From BACL21 sp038141525 (GTDB lineage: Bacteria; Bacteroidota; Bacteroidia; Flavobacteriales; Flavobacteriaceae), in the NCBI GenBank assembly GCA_038141525.1, contig JAYQIF010000004.1, forward strand, positions 1 through 64,000: a DNA stretch of 64,000 nt, given 5' to 3'. Under the pieces are notes generated by a model. That model saw only the letters and a program-made list of their open reading frames with translations. It did no database searches and had not been told where the DNA came from. A program made the position numbers and the translations under genes. This document shows positions 1 through 9,635 of the stretch, piece after piece. Each line of letters begins with the position of its first letter. The first letter of the stretch is position 1.

Positions 1-43
1 CAGTTTTCAAGACTGCCGCATTCGACCACTCTGCCATTTCTCC
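1..43 (-). tRNA. tRNA-Ser (anticodon TGA), 5' part, cut by window start
   Basis: Read on the minus strand, the first 43 bases begin GGAGAAATGGCAGAGTGG and continue through a D-arm to an anticodon loop CTTGAAA, which places TGA as the anticodon. This is the usual 5' half of a bacterial tRNA-Ser. The anticodon 3' strand, the long variable arm and the T-arm lie outside the window, so the identity rests on the acceptor, D-arm and anticodon only. Confidence 0.88.
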
Positions 44-54
44 TTGTGCGGTTG

Positions 55-86
55 CAAATATAGTATGCTTTTGTAGAATTACACAA
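55..86 (-). promoter_or_regulatory. Promoter of the tRNA-Ser gene
   Basis: On the minus strand there is TTG (86-84), a 21-nt spacer and TATATTTG (62-55). This fits the Bacteroidetes housekeeping promoter TTG-N(17-23)-TAnnTTTG and lies 11 bases before the tRNA 5' end. Confidence 0.6.
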
Positions 87-162
87 GTCCTAATCGATTA
101 TTTTGATGACGCATCTTGTTGTGAAGGATGTCTTGTTTAAATATTCGGACTACCTTTGTTTT

Positions 163-921
163 ATGGATCCATTATTACAATATCTGCTGCTTGTCTTGAT
201 CGGATTTGTGGTTGGTTTTATCAATACCATCGCGGGTGGTGGGAGTCTTTTGTCCTTACCTTTTTTAATTTTTATGGGATTACCGCCTGCGGTAGCTAAT
301 GGGACAAATCGCGTGGCTATTGTCATTCAAACCTTTATGGCCACGATGGGATTTCGTAGCAAAGGTATTTCGACGTTCCCATTCAATACTTATATCGGAA
401 TATCGGCTCTATTCGGAGCCATCATTGGAGCAAAAATTGCTGTTGATATTGATGAAGGTCTGTTCAATAAAGTACTGGCCATAATTATGTTGGTGGTGAT
501 GCTCATCATCATTTTTAAACCCGATATAGACCTTACAGAAAAAGCGGAGCGATTGACGGGTAAATACCTGTGGCAAGGAATGATTGTTTTTTTCTTTTTG
601 GGGATTTATGGAGGCTTCATTAATGCAGGTATAGGGTTTTTAATCATTCTCTATCTTCATTATGCCCATCATATTAATTTGGTCCGCACGAATGCCACGA
701 AAGTATTTGTGGTGCTTTTGTACTCTATAGCCGCGCTGATTGTATTTATTTTAAACGACAAAGTCGACTTTAAAATTGGTCTGATTCTAGCTTTGGGAAA
801 TGCCTCTGGAGCATGGATTTCGAGCCGACTTTCGGTCAAAAAAGGGGATGGGTTTATTCGTAAATTTTTGATCGTGATGATCGGGGTTTTGGCCATTAAG
901 CTTTGGTTCTTTCAAAACTAA
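163..921 (+). CDS. TSUP (TauE/SafE) family membrane transporter
   Basis: A 252-residue very hydrophobic protein with about eight membrane segments arranged as two related halves. The first half carries the glycine-rich stretch INTIAGGGSLLSLPFL near residue 20 and the second half GGFINAGIGFLII, both typical of the TSUP family, whose members export sulfite or organosulfur anions. The substrate here cannot be told. I chose ATG 163 because the hydrophobic helix begins right after it. An ATG at 106 would add a hydrophilic 19-residue tail. A TAnnTTTG element (TACCTTTG, 151-158) lies between the two, which favours the later start and a nearly leaderless mRNA. Confidence 0.85.
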   Translation: MDPLLQYLLLVLIGFVVGFINTIAGGGSLLSLPFLIFMGLPPAVANGTNRVAIVIQTFMATMGFRSKGISTFPFNTYIGISALFGAIIGAKIAVDIDEGLFNKVLAIIMLVVMLIIIFKPDIDLTEKAERLTGKYLWQGMIVFFFLGIYGGFINAGIGFLIILYLHYAHHINLVRTNATKVFVVLLYSIAALIVFILNDKVDFKIGLILALGNASGAWISSRLSVKKGDGFIRKFLIVMIGVLAIKLWFFQN

Positions 922-959
922 GTCTAAGTGTGTTACCTTTGCAAAAAAAGAAAAAAGCT

Positions 960-1598
960 ATGTCGCATAAGATAATTGACCAACTCAAGTGGCGCTACGC
1001 CTGTAAAGCTTTTGATTCAGAGCGCAGCCTTAGCGAGACTCAAATACAAACCCTTAAAGAAGCTTTTAATTTAACAGCAACCTCTTACGGTCTGCAGCCG
1101 CTTAAGCTATTGGTGATCAGCAACAAGGAACTCAAAAAAACCTTGTAGCCGCCTCCATGAATCAAAAGCAAATTGAGCAGTGTTCTCATTTGCTGGTGCT
1201 TTGTACCAGAACAGAGCTCGGCGATGAGTACATTCGCTCATACTTCAATTTGGTGATGGAGCAAAGGGGTACAGAAGAAAGAATACTGGCTCCTTTTCGA
1301 GATTTTCTGCTTAAAGAAATGGGAGAGATGTCCCCAGATAATTTGCAAGCATGGATGGCAAAACAGGCCTACATTGCATTAGGTAATTTATTGACCGTTT
1401 GTGCTATTGAAGGTATAGATTCCTGTCCCATGGAAGGTTTTTATCCAGAGCAGTACGATGAAATTCTTGGCCTTTCAAAAAAGGGGATTAAGGGCTGTAT
1501 TATTGCTCCCTGTCGGTTATCGCTCCTCAGAGGATCAATTTGGGTCTTTTGCAAAAGTGCGACGCGGTGTGGCTGATGTTGTGATCGACCTCGATTAG
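960..1598 (+). pseudogene. Nitroreductase-family NAD(P)H oxidoreductase, two frameshifts
   Basis: The N-terminal part (from ATG 960, MSHKIIDQLKWRYACKAFD) and the following part (ASMNQKQIEQCSHLLVLCT, then AYIALGNLLTVCAIEGIDSCPMEGF) are the FMN-binding nitroreductase fold of the NfsB/YdgI type, which reduces nitro compounds or quinones. The frame is lost at an A7 run (1134-1140), where an eighth A would restore KKNLVAASMNQ. It is lost again at 1489-1493, where one G too many hides LLLPVGYRSSEDQFGSFAKV. With both corrected the product is 212 residues, the normal family length, ending at TAG 1596-1598. A TAnnTTTG box (TACCTTTG, 934-941) precedes it. The two lesions have opposite sign, which suggests sequence error rather than decay. 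Confidence 0.8.
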
Positions 1599-1625
1599 TT
1601 TTTTGGCGAGCACCTATAACAAACG

Positions 1626-1670
1626 AGAGCCCATAATTAAGAACATCAAAATTAATGGGCTCTTTATTTT
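1626..1670. terminator. Bidirectional terminator between nitroreductase and sodC
   Basis: The arms GAGCCCATAATT and AATTAATGGGCTC pair around an 11-nt loop and are followed by a T-rich run. It sits between two convergent genes and could serve both. Confidence 0.7.
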
Positions 1671-1675
1671 GAGTA

Positions 1676-2266
1676 CTACTTAATAATGCCGCCACAACTA
1701 ACGCGGCCTCCCGCATTACCTGTGGGCTGAGTCGTGAGATCGTCACGCCCCTCATGAATAATCACAGCCTTACCTAATATGTCTTTCGTCGGGTCACCAC
1801 AACCGATGCCCCACTGGTCGGTTTGAAACATGAGTTTTGCTGTTCCATCCGCTTTGGCCGTTAAGTTTCCGATATCTCCGCGGTGATAGCCTTTTGGGTC
1901 GCCCCAAGATCCGTGTTTTTCAAATGTTGGGTTCCAGTGCCCCCCCGTAGAAGTACCGTCGGCTGCAGAACAATCTGCTTTTTCATGCAGGTGCATGGCA
2001 TGGGTTCCCGGAGTAAGTCCTTCAAATTCGCTGATTAAACGCACTTGACCATATTCTTGAACAAAGATTGCGACGCCTGTGGCCGTGCTACCGCTTTTTG
2101 AATCCAGCTTGACCACCACAGTTTCTTTATTGGCCTCCATGCTGGGTTTTTGTTCAGTAGAGGCAGCTTCTGCTTTTTCAGGTTCAGTACTTTTTTGCTT
2201 AGACTCATTCTTACAGCTTAAGAAAATCGCTGTGGCCATAAGGCCCATCATAAATGTACGTTTCAT
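1676..2266 (-). CDS. sodC: Superoxide dismutase [Cu-Zn], lipoprotein
   Basis: A 196-residue protein that dismutates superoxide outside the cytoplasm. The N-terminus is a lipoprotein signal with the acylated cysteine at residue 18 (FLSC), followed by a low-complexity E/K/A linker (about 20-45). The SodC fold follows with all expected metal ligands: H92 and H94 (HLH), the bridging H110 (GGHWNP), H118, H128 and D131 (HRGDIGN), and H171. C99 and C191 (GGRVSCGGI) are placed for the conserved disulfide. It faces the nitroreductase convergently and has a clear ATG start. Membrane-anchored SodC lipoproteins are common in Flavobacteriia. Confidence 0.95.
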   Translation of the reverse strand: MKRTFMMGLMATAIFLSCKNESKQKSTEPEKAEAASTEQKPSMEANKETVVVKLDSKSGSTATGVAIFVQEYGQVRLISEFEGLTPGTHAMHLHEKADCSAADGTSTGGHWNPTFEKHGSWGDPKGYHRGDIGNLTAKADGTAKLMFQTDQWGIGCGDPTKDILGKAVIIHEGRDDLTTQPTGNAGGRVSCGGIIK

Positions 2267-2363
2267 AAAAATTGATTTACGGTCTAAATTACGATAAAAA
2301 TTTGTACCCGATGAACATGGTTTTCGAGATATTCAATACAGGATTATCGATTGCTGTTATGTT

Positions 2364-3053
2364 CTAATTGCTGCTGGTATTATACCAAAGAGTGAATACA
2401 ATGCGATCAAAATTGGCATTTGAAAAATGATTTTTCATATAGCCTAATTGAACATTGAGCAGCGGTGTTGCCTGATAGCCCATGCCAAAGTAAAGACGAT
2501 TCTGACCAAAAACAGGCCGATTTAAATTCAAAAATACTTCGTCAAAAACAGAAAGTGAAAATCTGCTGGTCAATTGGTAATTAATCCTAGACATATAGCG
2601 TGCTCGATGCACTAAATTAAAACCATCAACGTCATTGGATATATAGCGGTGTTCAAAGCGATATCGATTGATCCAAGAACCTTGACTGAATTTTCGGGTA
2701 AAAAGCACATCAGCATGAATTCGGTGCTCTCTCAAGTTATTTTCATCTTCCAATTCTTCAAAACTAGGGTCGGTACTGATAAAGGCGTAGCCTAAACCTA
2801 ATTTGAATTCCGAACCAAGAGGATGGTACAAGGTGGTACGCAATAAAAGCTGATTGAAATTTTGGGCAAATTCCCAGCTGCGATGCTGTATGTCAGTCAG
2901 GGCAGTGAGCTTCGTATTGAATTTGTGCTGATTCATGAACACAAACCAGCTGCCCTGTGCTCGTTCGGCCTCAGACTGCGCCAGGCCGTTGTGATAAGTG
3001 TTTAACAAGAGCAGTAGCAAAAGTGCTTTAGCCCCTAATTTTATTTTATTCAA
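2364..3053 (-). CDS. DUF2490 outer-membrane beta-barrel protein
   Basis: About 229 residues with a signal peptide (hydrophobic LLLLLLLN, then AQS) and alternating amphipathic strands rich in aromatic residues, with repeated tyrosine/arginine-rich strands such as YRFEHRY. This matches DUF2490, a family of predicted small outer-membrane barrels of unknown substrate. The only start that fits the signal peptide is a TTG codon at 3053; a stop lies four codons upstream, so either TTG is used or the start codon is altered. It follows the BNR-repeat gene by 24 bases on the same strand and probably belongs to its transcript. Confidence 0.75.
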   Translation of the reverse strand: MNKIKLGAKALLLLLLLNTYHNGLAQSEAERAQGSWFVFMNQHKFNTKLTALTDIQHRSWEFAQNFNQLLLRTTLYHPLGSEFKLGLGYAFISTDPSFEELEDENNLREHRIHADVLFTRKFSQGSWINRYRFEHRYISNDVDGFNLVHRARYMSRINYQLTSRFSLSVFDEVFLNLNRPVFGQNRLYFGMGYQATPLLNVQLGYMKNHFSNANFDRIVFTLWYNTSSN

Positions 3054-3077
3054 TTTCTTGATTTATTTTCGAGTTGA

Positions 3078-6000
3078 TTATTTTTTGTTTTTCTGTATCT
3101 CTTTTGGCCTAAAATAAGGCACGCTAATCTCCGAAATCTTTTGCGCAAAGCCAGGCCAGGTGGTACTGTAAAATTCATTTACTTTTTGCTGTGCTGTCGC
3201 AGCAGCCTGCTTTGCCTGCTCCCAAAGCTGCGTTTCTGTTTGGGTAGGACCATTTGGACGACTCCGCAGATACCCGTAGTGAAGTCTGATGCGGTCGGCA
3301 ACGCTAGGCGAAGCCTCTGCAGTAATGCCCTGACGTTTGTCTCTTTTGCCGACATAAAGGTCTTGTAATTCGGTCAAAGATTTATTGAGTGTTTCAATCT
3401 CTTCGAGTAAGACTTTATGGTCCGTACCTTCAACCAGATCTACTTCAAGCTTTAAATCCTTCTCAAGGCGCCCAAGACCGTCTAAATCAGCTTTGATTTG
3501 TTTTAAAATTGAGATGATCTGCGCGTTTAAATTTTTGGCAGCCTCCATCATGGCCATTGTTTTTTCTTCACCTTGTGGGCTAGTTTGTTGTACTCTAGGG
3601 TCAGCATTTACCATTATTTGACGCTTATTACTGCGATACTTGGGCGCGTCGTTCGTGCCGAACGAGAGCTCCGCTTGGTACTGGCCAGGGCGCAAATAAC
3701 CACCTCCGGATTCCTGTTTAAGAGTTCTTGGATTTCTTCGGATCCAAGATCCACCTTTGGCGTCCATGTACCAAAGCCAACGATAAATTCCATCCTCCTT
3801 GGGAATCTCTCGTTGCAAGGTCCGAACGAGCTTGTCTCCGTCATATATTTTTAGAAATAATGAGTCTTTAGCTGTTTTACTGTCGGTGGTATCCTTGTTT
3901 TGTTCGAGTATTTCTTTTACTTTTTCTGTGTTTAACCAATAACTAAAGGCCACCCCTGAAGGTCGGTTCTCTCCCTGAAAGAGCGCATCTGCTCCAAATC
4001 GACTGCCTGTGGGTTGTTGAAAGGCTGCTTGATAACCCTCAGGTGGAGCAAAGAGACTAAGAGGCTCTGATACAATACCTTTTTCCATGGCTATTGCACG
4101 TAGCGGACGAATATCGTCTAAAATCCAGATCGATCTCCCAAAGGTACCAATGACCAAATCGTGCTCTCTTGGATGGATGAGCAAATCACTAACAGGAACA
4201 GTCGGAAAATTGTGCTGCCATTTAGTCCACTGATTACCGGCATCTAATGAGTAATAAAGCCCGTCATCAGTCCCTAAAAAGAGCAATTGATCGGTCACAG
4301 GGTCCTCTATAATGCTCAAAGCAAAACTCTCGACATCTTGATTGTCTGCGATGCGCTTCCATGATTTGCCGTAGTCCTGAGTTTTATAAACATAAACACC
4401 GTCATTGAGTCTTCTGTAATCATTGGCCACCAAAAGAGCGCTGCCCGGTTTTTTGTTGGATGCTTTGATTTGGGTAATCCAACTGCCTTTGGGCATTCCT
4501 TTAATGTTGTTTTCTAGACTTTGCCATGTAGTACCACCGTTTTGGCTTAAATGCACACGTCCATCGTCTGTGCCGACCCACAGTATAGCGGGATTTAATG
4601 GGGAAGGTTCAATGACTAGGATTGTGGTATGGTTTTCTGCACCAGTAGCATCCATAGTAAGCCCGCCGCTTTCGTCTTGTTTTTGTTTTTCGGGATCGTT
4701 TGTGGTAAGGTCTGGTGAGATAATTTGCCATGTTAGTCCTTTATCCGTGCTTTTATGAACAAATTGCGAACCAAAATAGAGTGTCTTGGGATTTACTGGG
4801 TCAATGTTTATGGCACTGTTCCAGTTAAAGCGCAATCTAACATTGGGATCCGGATGTGTTGGCCGCACTAAATAATTATTTCCTGTGAGGTGATCGTATC
4901 GGGACACATAACCTTCTTGACTCATGCTCCATCCAAACCTCGAATCTTCTGGGTCTGGAACAACATCGAAACCATCTCCAAAGGATATTTCTTGCCAGTA
5001 ACTGTTGCGGATGCCTTGACGTTTCCAGACATAGGCGGGTCCTCTCCAGCTTCCATTATCTTGCATACCGCCATAGACATTGTATGGAATATCCATATCG
5101 GCTGCCACGTGATAAAATTGGCCTACAGGGATGTTGCCCATAAAGCGCCAAGTTTTACCGCCATCTTTGGTCAGGTTAAGCCCGCCGTCATTGCCATCGA
5201 GCATGAATTTGCCATTTGTGGGGTGGATCCACCAAGCGTGATGATCGGGATGGACACCATTATCCACACCATAAGCGGGCATTAGCTGTTCAAAATTCTT
5301 TCCTCCATCGATAGAAACGTTCACATAGGTGAACACCGAGTACACTTGGTACTGGTTTTGCGGATCGACAAAAATATCCGAGTAGTAAAATGGTCTGTTG
5401 CCAATATCATTTTTTTCATTGACCAACTTCCAGGATCCGCCACCATTTTCACTGACGTAAAGCCCATTTTTTTTGGCCTCGACTAAAGCGTAAATGCGGT
5501 CAGGATTGCTGGGGGCTATCGCGAGTCCAATACGGCCCAATTCTCCTTTTGGTAGCCCTTCTTTATCCGTGATTTGTTGCCAATTTGCTCCTCCGTCATG
5601 GGTTATGTATAATCCTGAGCCAGCCCCCTCAGACTTAAAAAACCAGGGTTCTCTGTAGTGCTGCCACATGGCGACCACTATTTTATTCGGATTAGTGGGG
5701 TCCATCACCATATCGGCCACACCCGAGTGGTGATTTGTTTTTAAGATATGCGTCCAGGTTTTTCCACCATCGGTAGTTTTAAATACACCGCGCTCTGGAT
5801 GAGCGCCCCAAGGAGAGCCTATAGCACCCACGTAGACTGTATTTGAGTCGTTTGGGTCCACAATGATACGATGAATATTTCTTGTGGCTTCTAATCCCAT
5901 GAGTTGCCAACTGCGCCCGCCGTCTAATGATCAGTAGACGCCCTTACCTCCATTGAGACTGTTTCTTGGATTACCTCACCCGTACCGACCCAAATAATTG

Positions 6001-6305
6001 ATGGATTATTTTGGTCTATGGTCTAGTGCACCAATAGAGGCTGTGGCCTGATCTTCAAAAATTGGTTCCCAAGTTTGTCCGCCACCAGTGGTCTTCCATA
6101 CTCCTCCAGAGGCCGTACCTGCATAAATGATATCGGGTTGATCAAGAACAACATCTATGGCCGTAACGCGACCGGACATACCTCCAGGGCCAATTTCTCG
6201 AGGTTTGAGCTCTTTAAAAATTTCAGGATCAATGACTTGTGCTTTTGACTGCTCAATAGGTAATAACAGGGTGGCCACAACGGCTAATAGAAAACTAAAT
6301 CGCAT
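3078..6305 (-). pseudogene. Large secreted BNR/sortilin-like (VPS10-type) repeat protein, interrupted
   Basis: Start at ATG 6305 gives a signal peptide (MRFSFLLAVVATLLLP...SKAQ) and then many BNR or Asp-box repeats of the form S-x-DGG-x-TW (for example TTDGGKTW, SENGGGSW, STDKGLTW), building beta-propellers of the sialidase/sortilin type. Flavobacterial relatives of about 1,075 residues are annotated as VPS10-domain or glycosyl-hydrolase-like, but no catalytic activity is proven. The last third is a helical, charged tail. Three lesions lie within 100 bp: one extra base around 6013-6026, a missing G around 5973-5975, and TGA (5933-5931) where TGG is expected (VYWSLDGG). Everything downstream from 5900 is open. 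It heads a run of exported proteins with the peptidases upstream. Confidence 0.75.
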
Positions 6306-6473
6306 GGTTTGAAGATGAAAATTACAAGACAGAAAGTTAATAAAATATATTGACCTAGGACCATCAAAAGCCCCGAGATCATTATGTATAATAAAAGTTT
6401 TGAACAAGCAATAAACCCATAATTTATATGAGTTTCCAAAAGGACCGATATTCAGAATTGATTTCGCAAAAAA

Positions 6474-8207
6474 TCAGATTTTACCCTGAATCACTAAGAA
6501 ATTTTCATCCAAAACAAAAGTTTTGACCGGCCCATTTGCGGAATAGGTTTGCCAACTTTTATTGGGATAAAGCCAGGTGAGCATGCCATTAATTAGCGCG
6601 CGTACGGGCATGTCAAAACCATCGATCACATTATCGTATTTAAATTTGATTTCATTGCCATCAATAGTGTAAGTGAGCACCGGTAATTGTGCAGTGCGCA
6701 GGTATTGATCCCAAAATGCCTTCAGGTCAATGCCTGACTCCTTTGTGATATAGGCTTCGACCTGCGCGGAGGTAACCGTTTGGTGTCGAAATTCACGATT
6801 GAGTCCAATAAGGATTTCTCGCCATTTTTGATCGTCCTCAATGAGTTGCCTTAAGGTGTGCAAAATATTAGCTCCTTTGTAATACATGTCGCCACTCCCT
6901 TCATGATTCACATCATAAGTGCCGATCAAAGGCCGATCGTTGCGTATTCTTTTTTTGGTCCCGACCACGTAGGCGCTCGAAGCTTCTTTTCCATGGAAAT
7001 AATCCAAAAATAAATTCTCACTGTAGGCGGTAAAGCTCTCATGAATCCACATGTCGGCCACATCTTTGTTGGTGATGTTATTGGCGAACCACTCATGGCC
7101 GGATTCGTGTATGATGATAAAATCAAAGGTCATGCCCCAGCCAGAATCACTGAGATCTGTACCGCGGTATCCATTGCGATATCCATTGCCATAGGTAACA
7201 CTACTTTGATGTTCCATACCCAGGTAAGGCACCTCCACCAGTTGGTAGCCATCGTTATAAAAAGGGTAGGGGCCAAACCAATGTTCAAACGCCTCTAACA
7301 TCATCGGCACTTGGCTAAACTGAGCTTGGGCCTGCTCTAGATTGTAATCCAAGACCCAGTAGGTACAGTCTAATTTACCGTCAAGACCAGAATATTGCTC
7401 GCTGAAATGCACATAGTGACCTATGTTAACATTCACTCCGTAATTATTAATAGGAGCAGTTACCTGCCAGTGATATTTTAAATGGTTTGCTGTAGCACTG
7501 TCAATGTCAATTAAGCGCCCATTGCCCACAGCAACCAAGGGTTTTGGTACCGTAATTTTTAAATCAATACCGCGATCTGGCTCGTCGGCCGGGTGGTCTT
7601 TATTGGGCCACCACACGCTAGCGCCAATGCCTTGGTTAGCATTGGCGATAAAGGGACGACCTATTTCATCGGTGTCCCAAGTAAACCCTCCATCCCAGGG
7701 CGGATTATTGGCCACAATTGGTGCACCCGAAAAATAGCAAGTTAGGCTATACTCTTTATTTAGCTCATGAGACTCTTTGAGCTTTATCCAGTGCACAGGT
7801 CCTTCCTTAATAAAATCAAGGCGTACGCCATTTTGCAGCACACTATCAATTTTCATAGGGTCTTGGAGGTCTATTTGCATTACTGGACCCTTGGGTTCAA
7901 ATCGTTTTGTGGTTTCTACATTATGGTCTAGCGCCCCATCGCCTCGGTGTCGTGCCAAATCACTTTTATGCCGCACTGAATCATCTAGGTAGGCGCTTAC
8001 CGTCTTATAGGTGATTATATTTTGACCAGTCAAACTTTGATCCTCTATGGACACGGAAACCGATAAGTCGTAATGCTGAAGGTCCCACCAAGCCCGCTCC
8101 GGCGTGATGGATCCACGTAAAGAGTCTAATCTTTTGAATTCTTGTGCGTGGAGGCTATTTGAACAAAAAAATAAGCAACAAAATAATAATAGGGTGAGTT
8201 GACGCAT
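6474..8207 (-). CDS. M1 family zinc metallopeptidase (aminopeptidase N-like), secreted
   Basis: A 577-residue protein with a signal peptide ending at SLHAQ (residue 22). The gluzincin zinc site HExxH-x18-E is complete: H367, E368, H371 and E390 (HESGHEWF, then WIHESF). The substrate motif appears as GMEHQ (330-334) in place of the classical GAMEN, as in many bacterial M1 enzymes. It probably trims N-terminal residues from peptides in the periplasm or outside the cell. A hydrophilic stretch around residues 71-107 within the first beta-domain looks like an insertion compared with the relatives I know. It is followed on the same strand by the BNR gene 168 bases away, and preceded by an M28 peptidase. 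Confidence 0.92.
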   Translation of the reverse strand: MRQLTLLLFCCLFFCSNSLHAQEFKRLDSLRGSITPERAWWDLQHYDLSVSVSIEDQSLTGQNIITYKTVSAYLDDSVRHKSDLARHRGDGALDHNVETTKRFEPKGPVMQIDLQDPMKIDSVLQNGVRLDFIKEGPVHWIKLKESHELNKEYSLTCYFSGAPIVANNPPWDGGFTWDTDEIGRPFIANANQGIGASVWWPNKDHPADEPDRGIDLKITVPKPLVAVGNGRLIDIDSATANHLKYHWQVTAPINNYGVNVNIGHYVHFSEQYSGLDGKLDCTYWVLDYNLEQAQAQFSQVPMMLEAFEHWFGPYPFYNDGYQLVEVPYLGMEHQSSVTYGNGYRNGYRGTDLSDSGWGMTFDFIIIHESGHEWFANNITNKDVADMWIHESFTAYSENLFLDYFHGKEASSAYVVGTKKRIRNDRPLIGTYDVNHEGSGDMYYKGANILHTLRQLIEDDQKWREILIGLNREFRHQTVTSAQVEAYITKESGIDLKAFWDQYLRTAQLPVLTYTIDGNEIKFKYDNVIDGFDMPVRALINGMLTWLYPNKSWQTYSANGPVKTFVLDENFLVIQGKI

Positions 8208-8262
8208 CGTATTAAAATAAGGTAATTACTGCCTTTTAAAATTTTAATGCTCTAAAATAAGC

Positions 8263-9552
8263 TTATCTCAGCACTTTATTGGGAAATTGTACCAGACTTT
8301 CATGTCCGTTTGGTCCAATAGCCGCAACACCAAACAAAAAGTTATCGATCACAATCCCTTCGAGTGTTACTTGGGTGTCTTCTGTGACAATTCGGCTATA
8401 TTGCCAATGTGGCTGGGTTGTGTCTCGCCAATACACGCGATAAGCCACCGCGCCATCCACTGCCGACCAAGATAGAGTAGTGGAAGGTGCCACCATTCCA
8501 GAGATAGCGACTGTAATGGGAGCTTTCGGCGCATGTGCGAGTTGCGCCAAATTTATCGCATTGACGGCAGTGAGCTTTTTTACATAAGCCATATCGACAT
8601 GCTCAAGCCGATCTCCGTAGTTTATGCCGTTTTCAATGCGTAAATCCTGATGTTGCTGGTTGTAATTCTCGTGGGCTTCCATAATCCGTATCCCGGCAAA
8701 CCCAGCGTCGTTAAAAGGCCGGTGATGACCACCACGACCAAATCGATCCAGGCGGTAAATCATCATGGGATTCATTTCTGGCATATAATCTACAGTCGTC
8801 TGATACACGTAGCGGGCCAGTTGTCTGGAAACCCCGTCTACTTCGCCTCCGTAAAATCTTCGGGCTCTGCGCTGCTGCTGCGTTTCGGTTACTGGGGTTG
8901 GTTCGCTAAAAATGCGAAAGCTTCGGTTGTCTTTTACCCCGTCAATGCCCTCGGTGTTGCCGATCATGTCGTTGTTCAACACCCCAATGATATTCCATTG
9001 CTGCTCCTTGGCGTATTCGGCCAGTCCTTTGCCGCCGAATAGACCTTGTTCTTCACCGCTTAAACCCGTGTAAACAATACTATTGTTAAAATTGTATTGA
9101 CTCAATACCCGGGCTGCTTCGAGTGTTCCGGCCATACCACTTGCATTGTCATTGGCCCCTGGGGCGTCTTCGATAGCATTGTTGGGATCACTGATTCTGG
9201 AGTCGATATCTCCAGACATAATGATATAATTATTTGGATTGCGTGTCCCTTTTTGAACAGCGACCACATTAACCACCCATACATCTTCAAAAATGCGCTG
9301 GTTCGTACCTTTTTTGACGAGTGATTTTTGATAAAACACTTCAAGGCAACCGCCACACTCGGTACTAATTTTTTCAAATTCTGCTTTAATCCAGCGTCGT
9401 GCCGCACCAATACCGCGCACATCAGAGACGGTATCGCTCAGGGTATGACGCGTGCCAAATTCGGCTAGAGTTTTAATATCGGTCGCTAGTCGATTTTGAT
9501 CAACGGAATCGACAATGGCATACATCTGCGCCGCATTTTGTCCTTGTGCCAT
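8263..9552 (-). CDS. M28 family metallopeptidase with C-terminal FN3-like domain
   Basis: The first 340 residues carry the M28 signature: GANDNASGMAGTLEAAR, SGEEQGLFGGKGLAEYA and NNDMIGN supply the dinuclear zinc ligands and the catalytic Glu. Residues from about 345 form a fibronectin type III-like domain (TTLSWSAVDGAVAYRVYWRD). No signal peptide is present from ATG 9552. One extra T in the T5 run read on the minus strand (plus 9610-9614) would join an ATG at 9623 to this frame and give a good signal peptide, MKHFFDLNRALHSASLVFFG, so the true start is probably 9623 with one base lost. It likely releases amino acids from peptides outside the cytoplasm together with the M1 enzyme. Confidence 0.88.
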   Translation of the reverse strand: MAQGQNAAQMYAIVDSVDQNRLATDIKTLAEFGTRHTLSDTVSDVRGIGAARRWIKAEFEKISTECGGCLEVFYQKSLVKKGTNQRIFEDVWVVNVVAVQKGTRNPNNYIIMSGDIDSRISDPNNAIEDAPGANDNASGMAGTLEAARVLSQYNFNNSIVYTGLSGEEQGLFGGKGLAEYAKEQQWNIIGVLNNDMIGNTEGIDGVKDNRSFRIFSEPTPVTETQQQRRARRFYGGEVDGVSRQLARYVYQTTVDYMPEMNPMMIYRLDRFGRGGHHRPFNDAGFAGIRIMEAHENYNQQHQDLRIENGINYGDRLEHVDMAYVKKLTAVNAINLAQLAHAPKAPITVAISGMVAPSTTLSWSAVDGAVAYRVYWRDTTQPHWQYSRIVTEDTQVTLEGIVIDNFLFGVAAIGPNGHESLVQFPNKVLR

Positions 9553-9635
9553 AACACAACATAAACCAAAAAAAACAAGTGAAGCGGAATGTAAGGCTCG
9601 ATTTAAATCAAAAAGTGCTTCATGTTTAGTTTATT

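Noticed and set aside
4890..5285. 131-codon plus-strand frame inside the BNR gene
   Set aside because: Opposite a conserved propeller region; repeats of the real gene leave long open frames on the other strand.
8650..9042. 130-codon plus-strand frame inside the M28 peptidase
   Set aside because: Overlaps the conserved catalytic region on the other strand and resembles no family.
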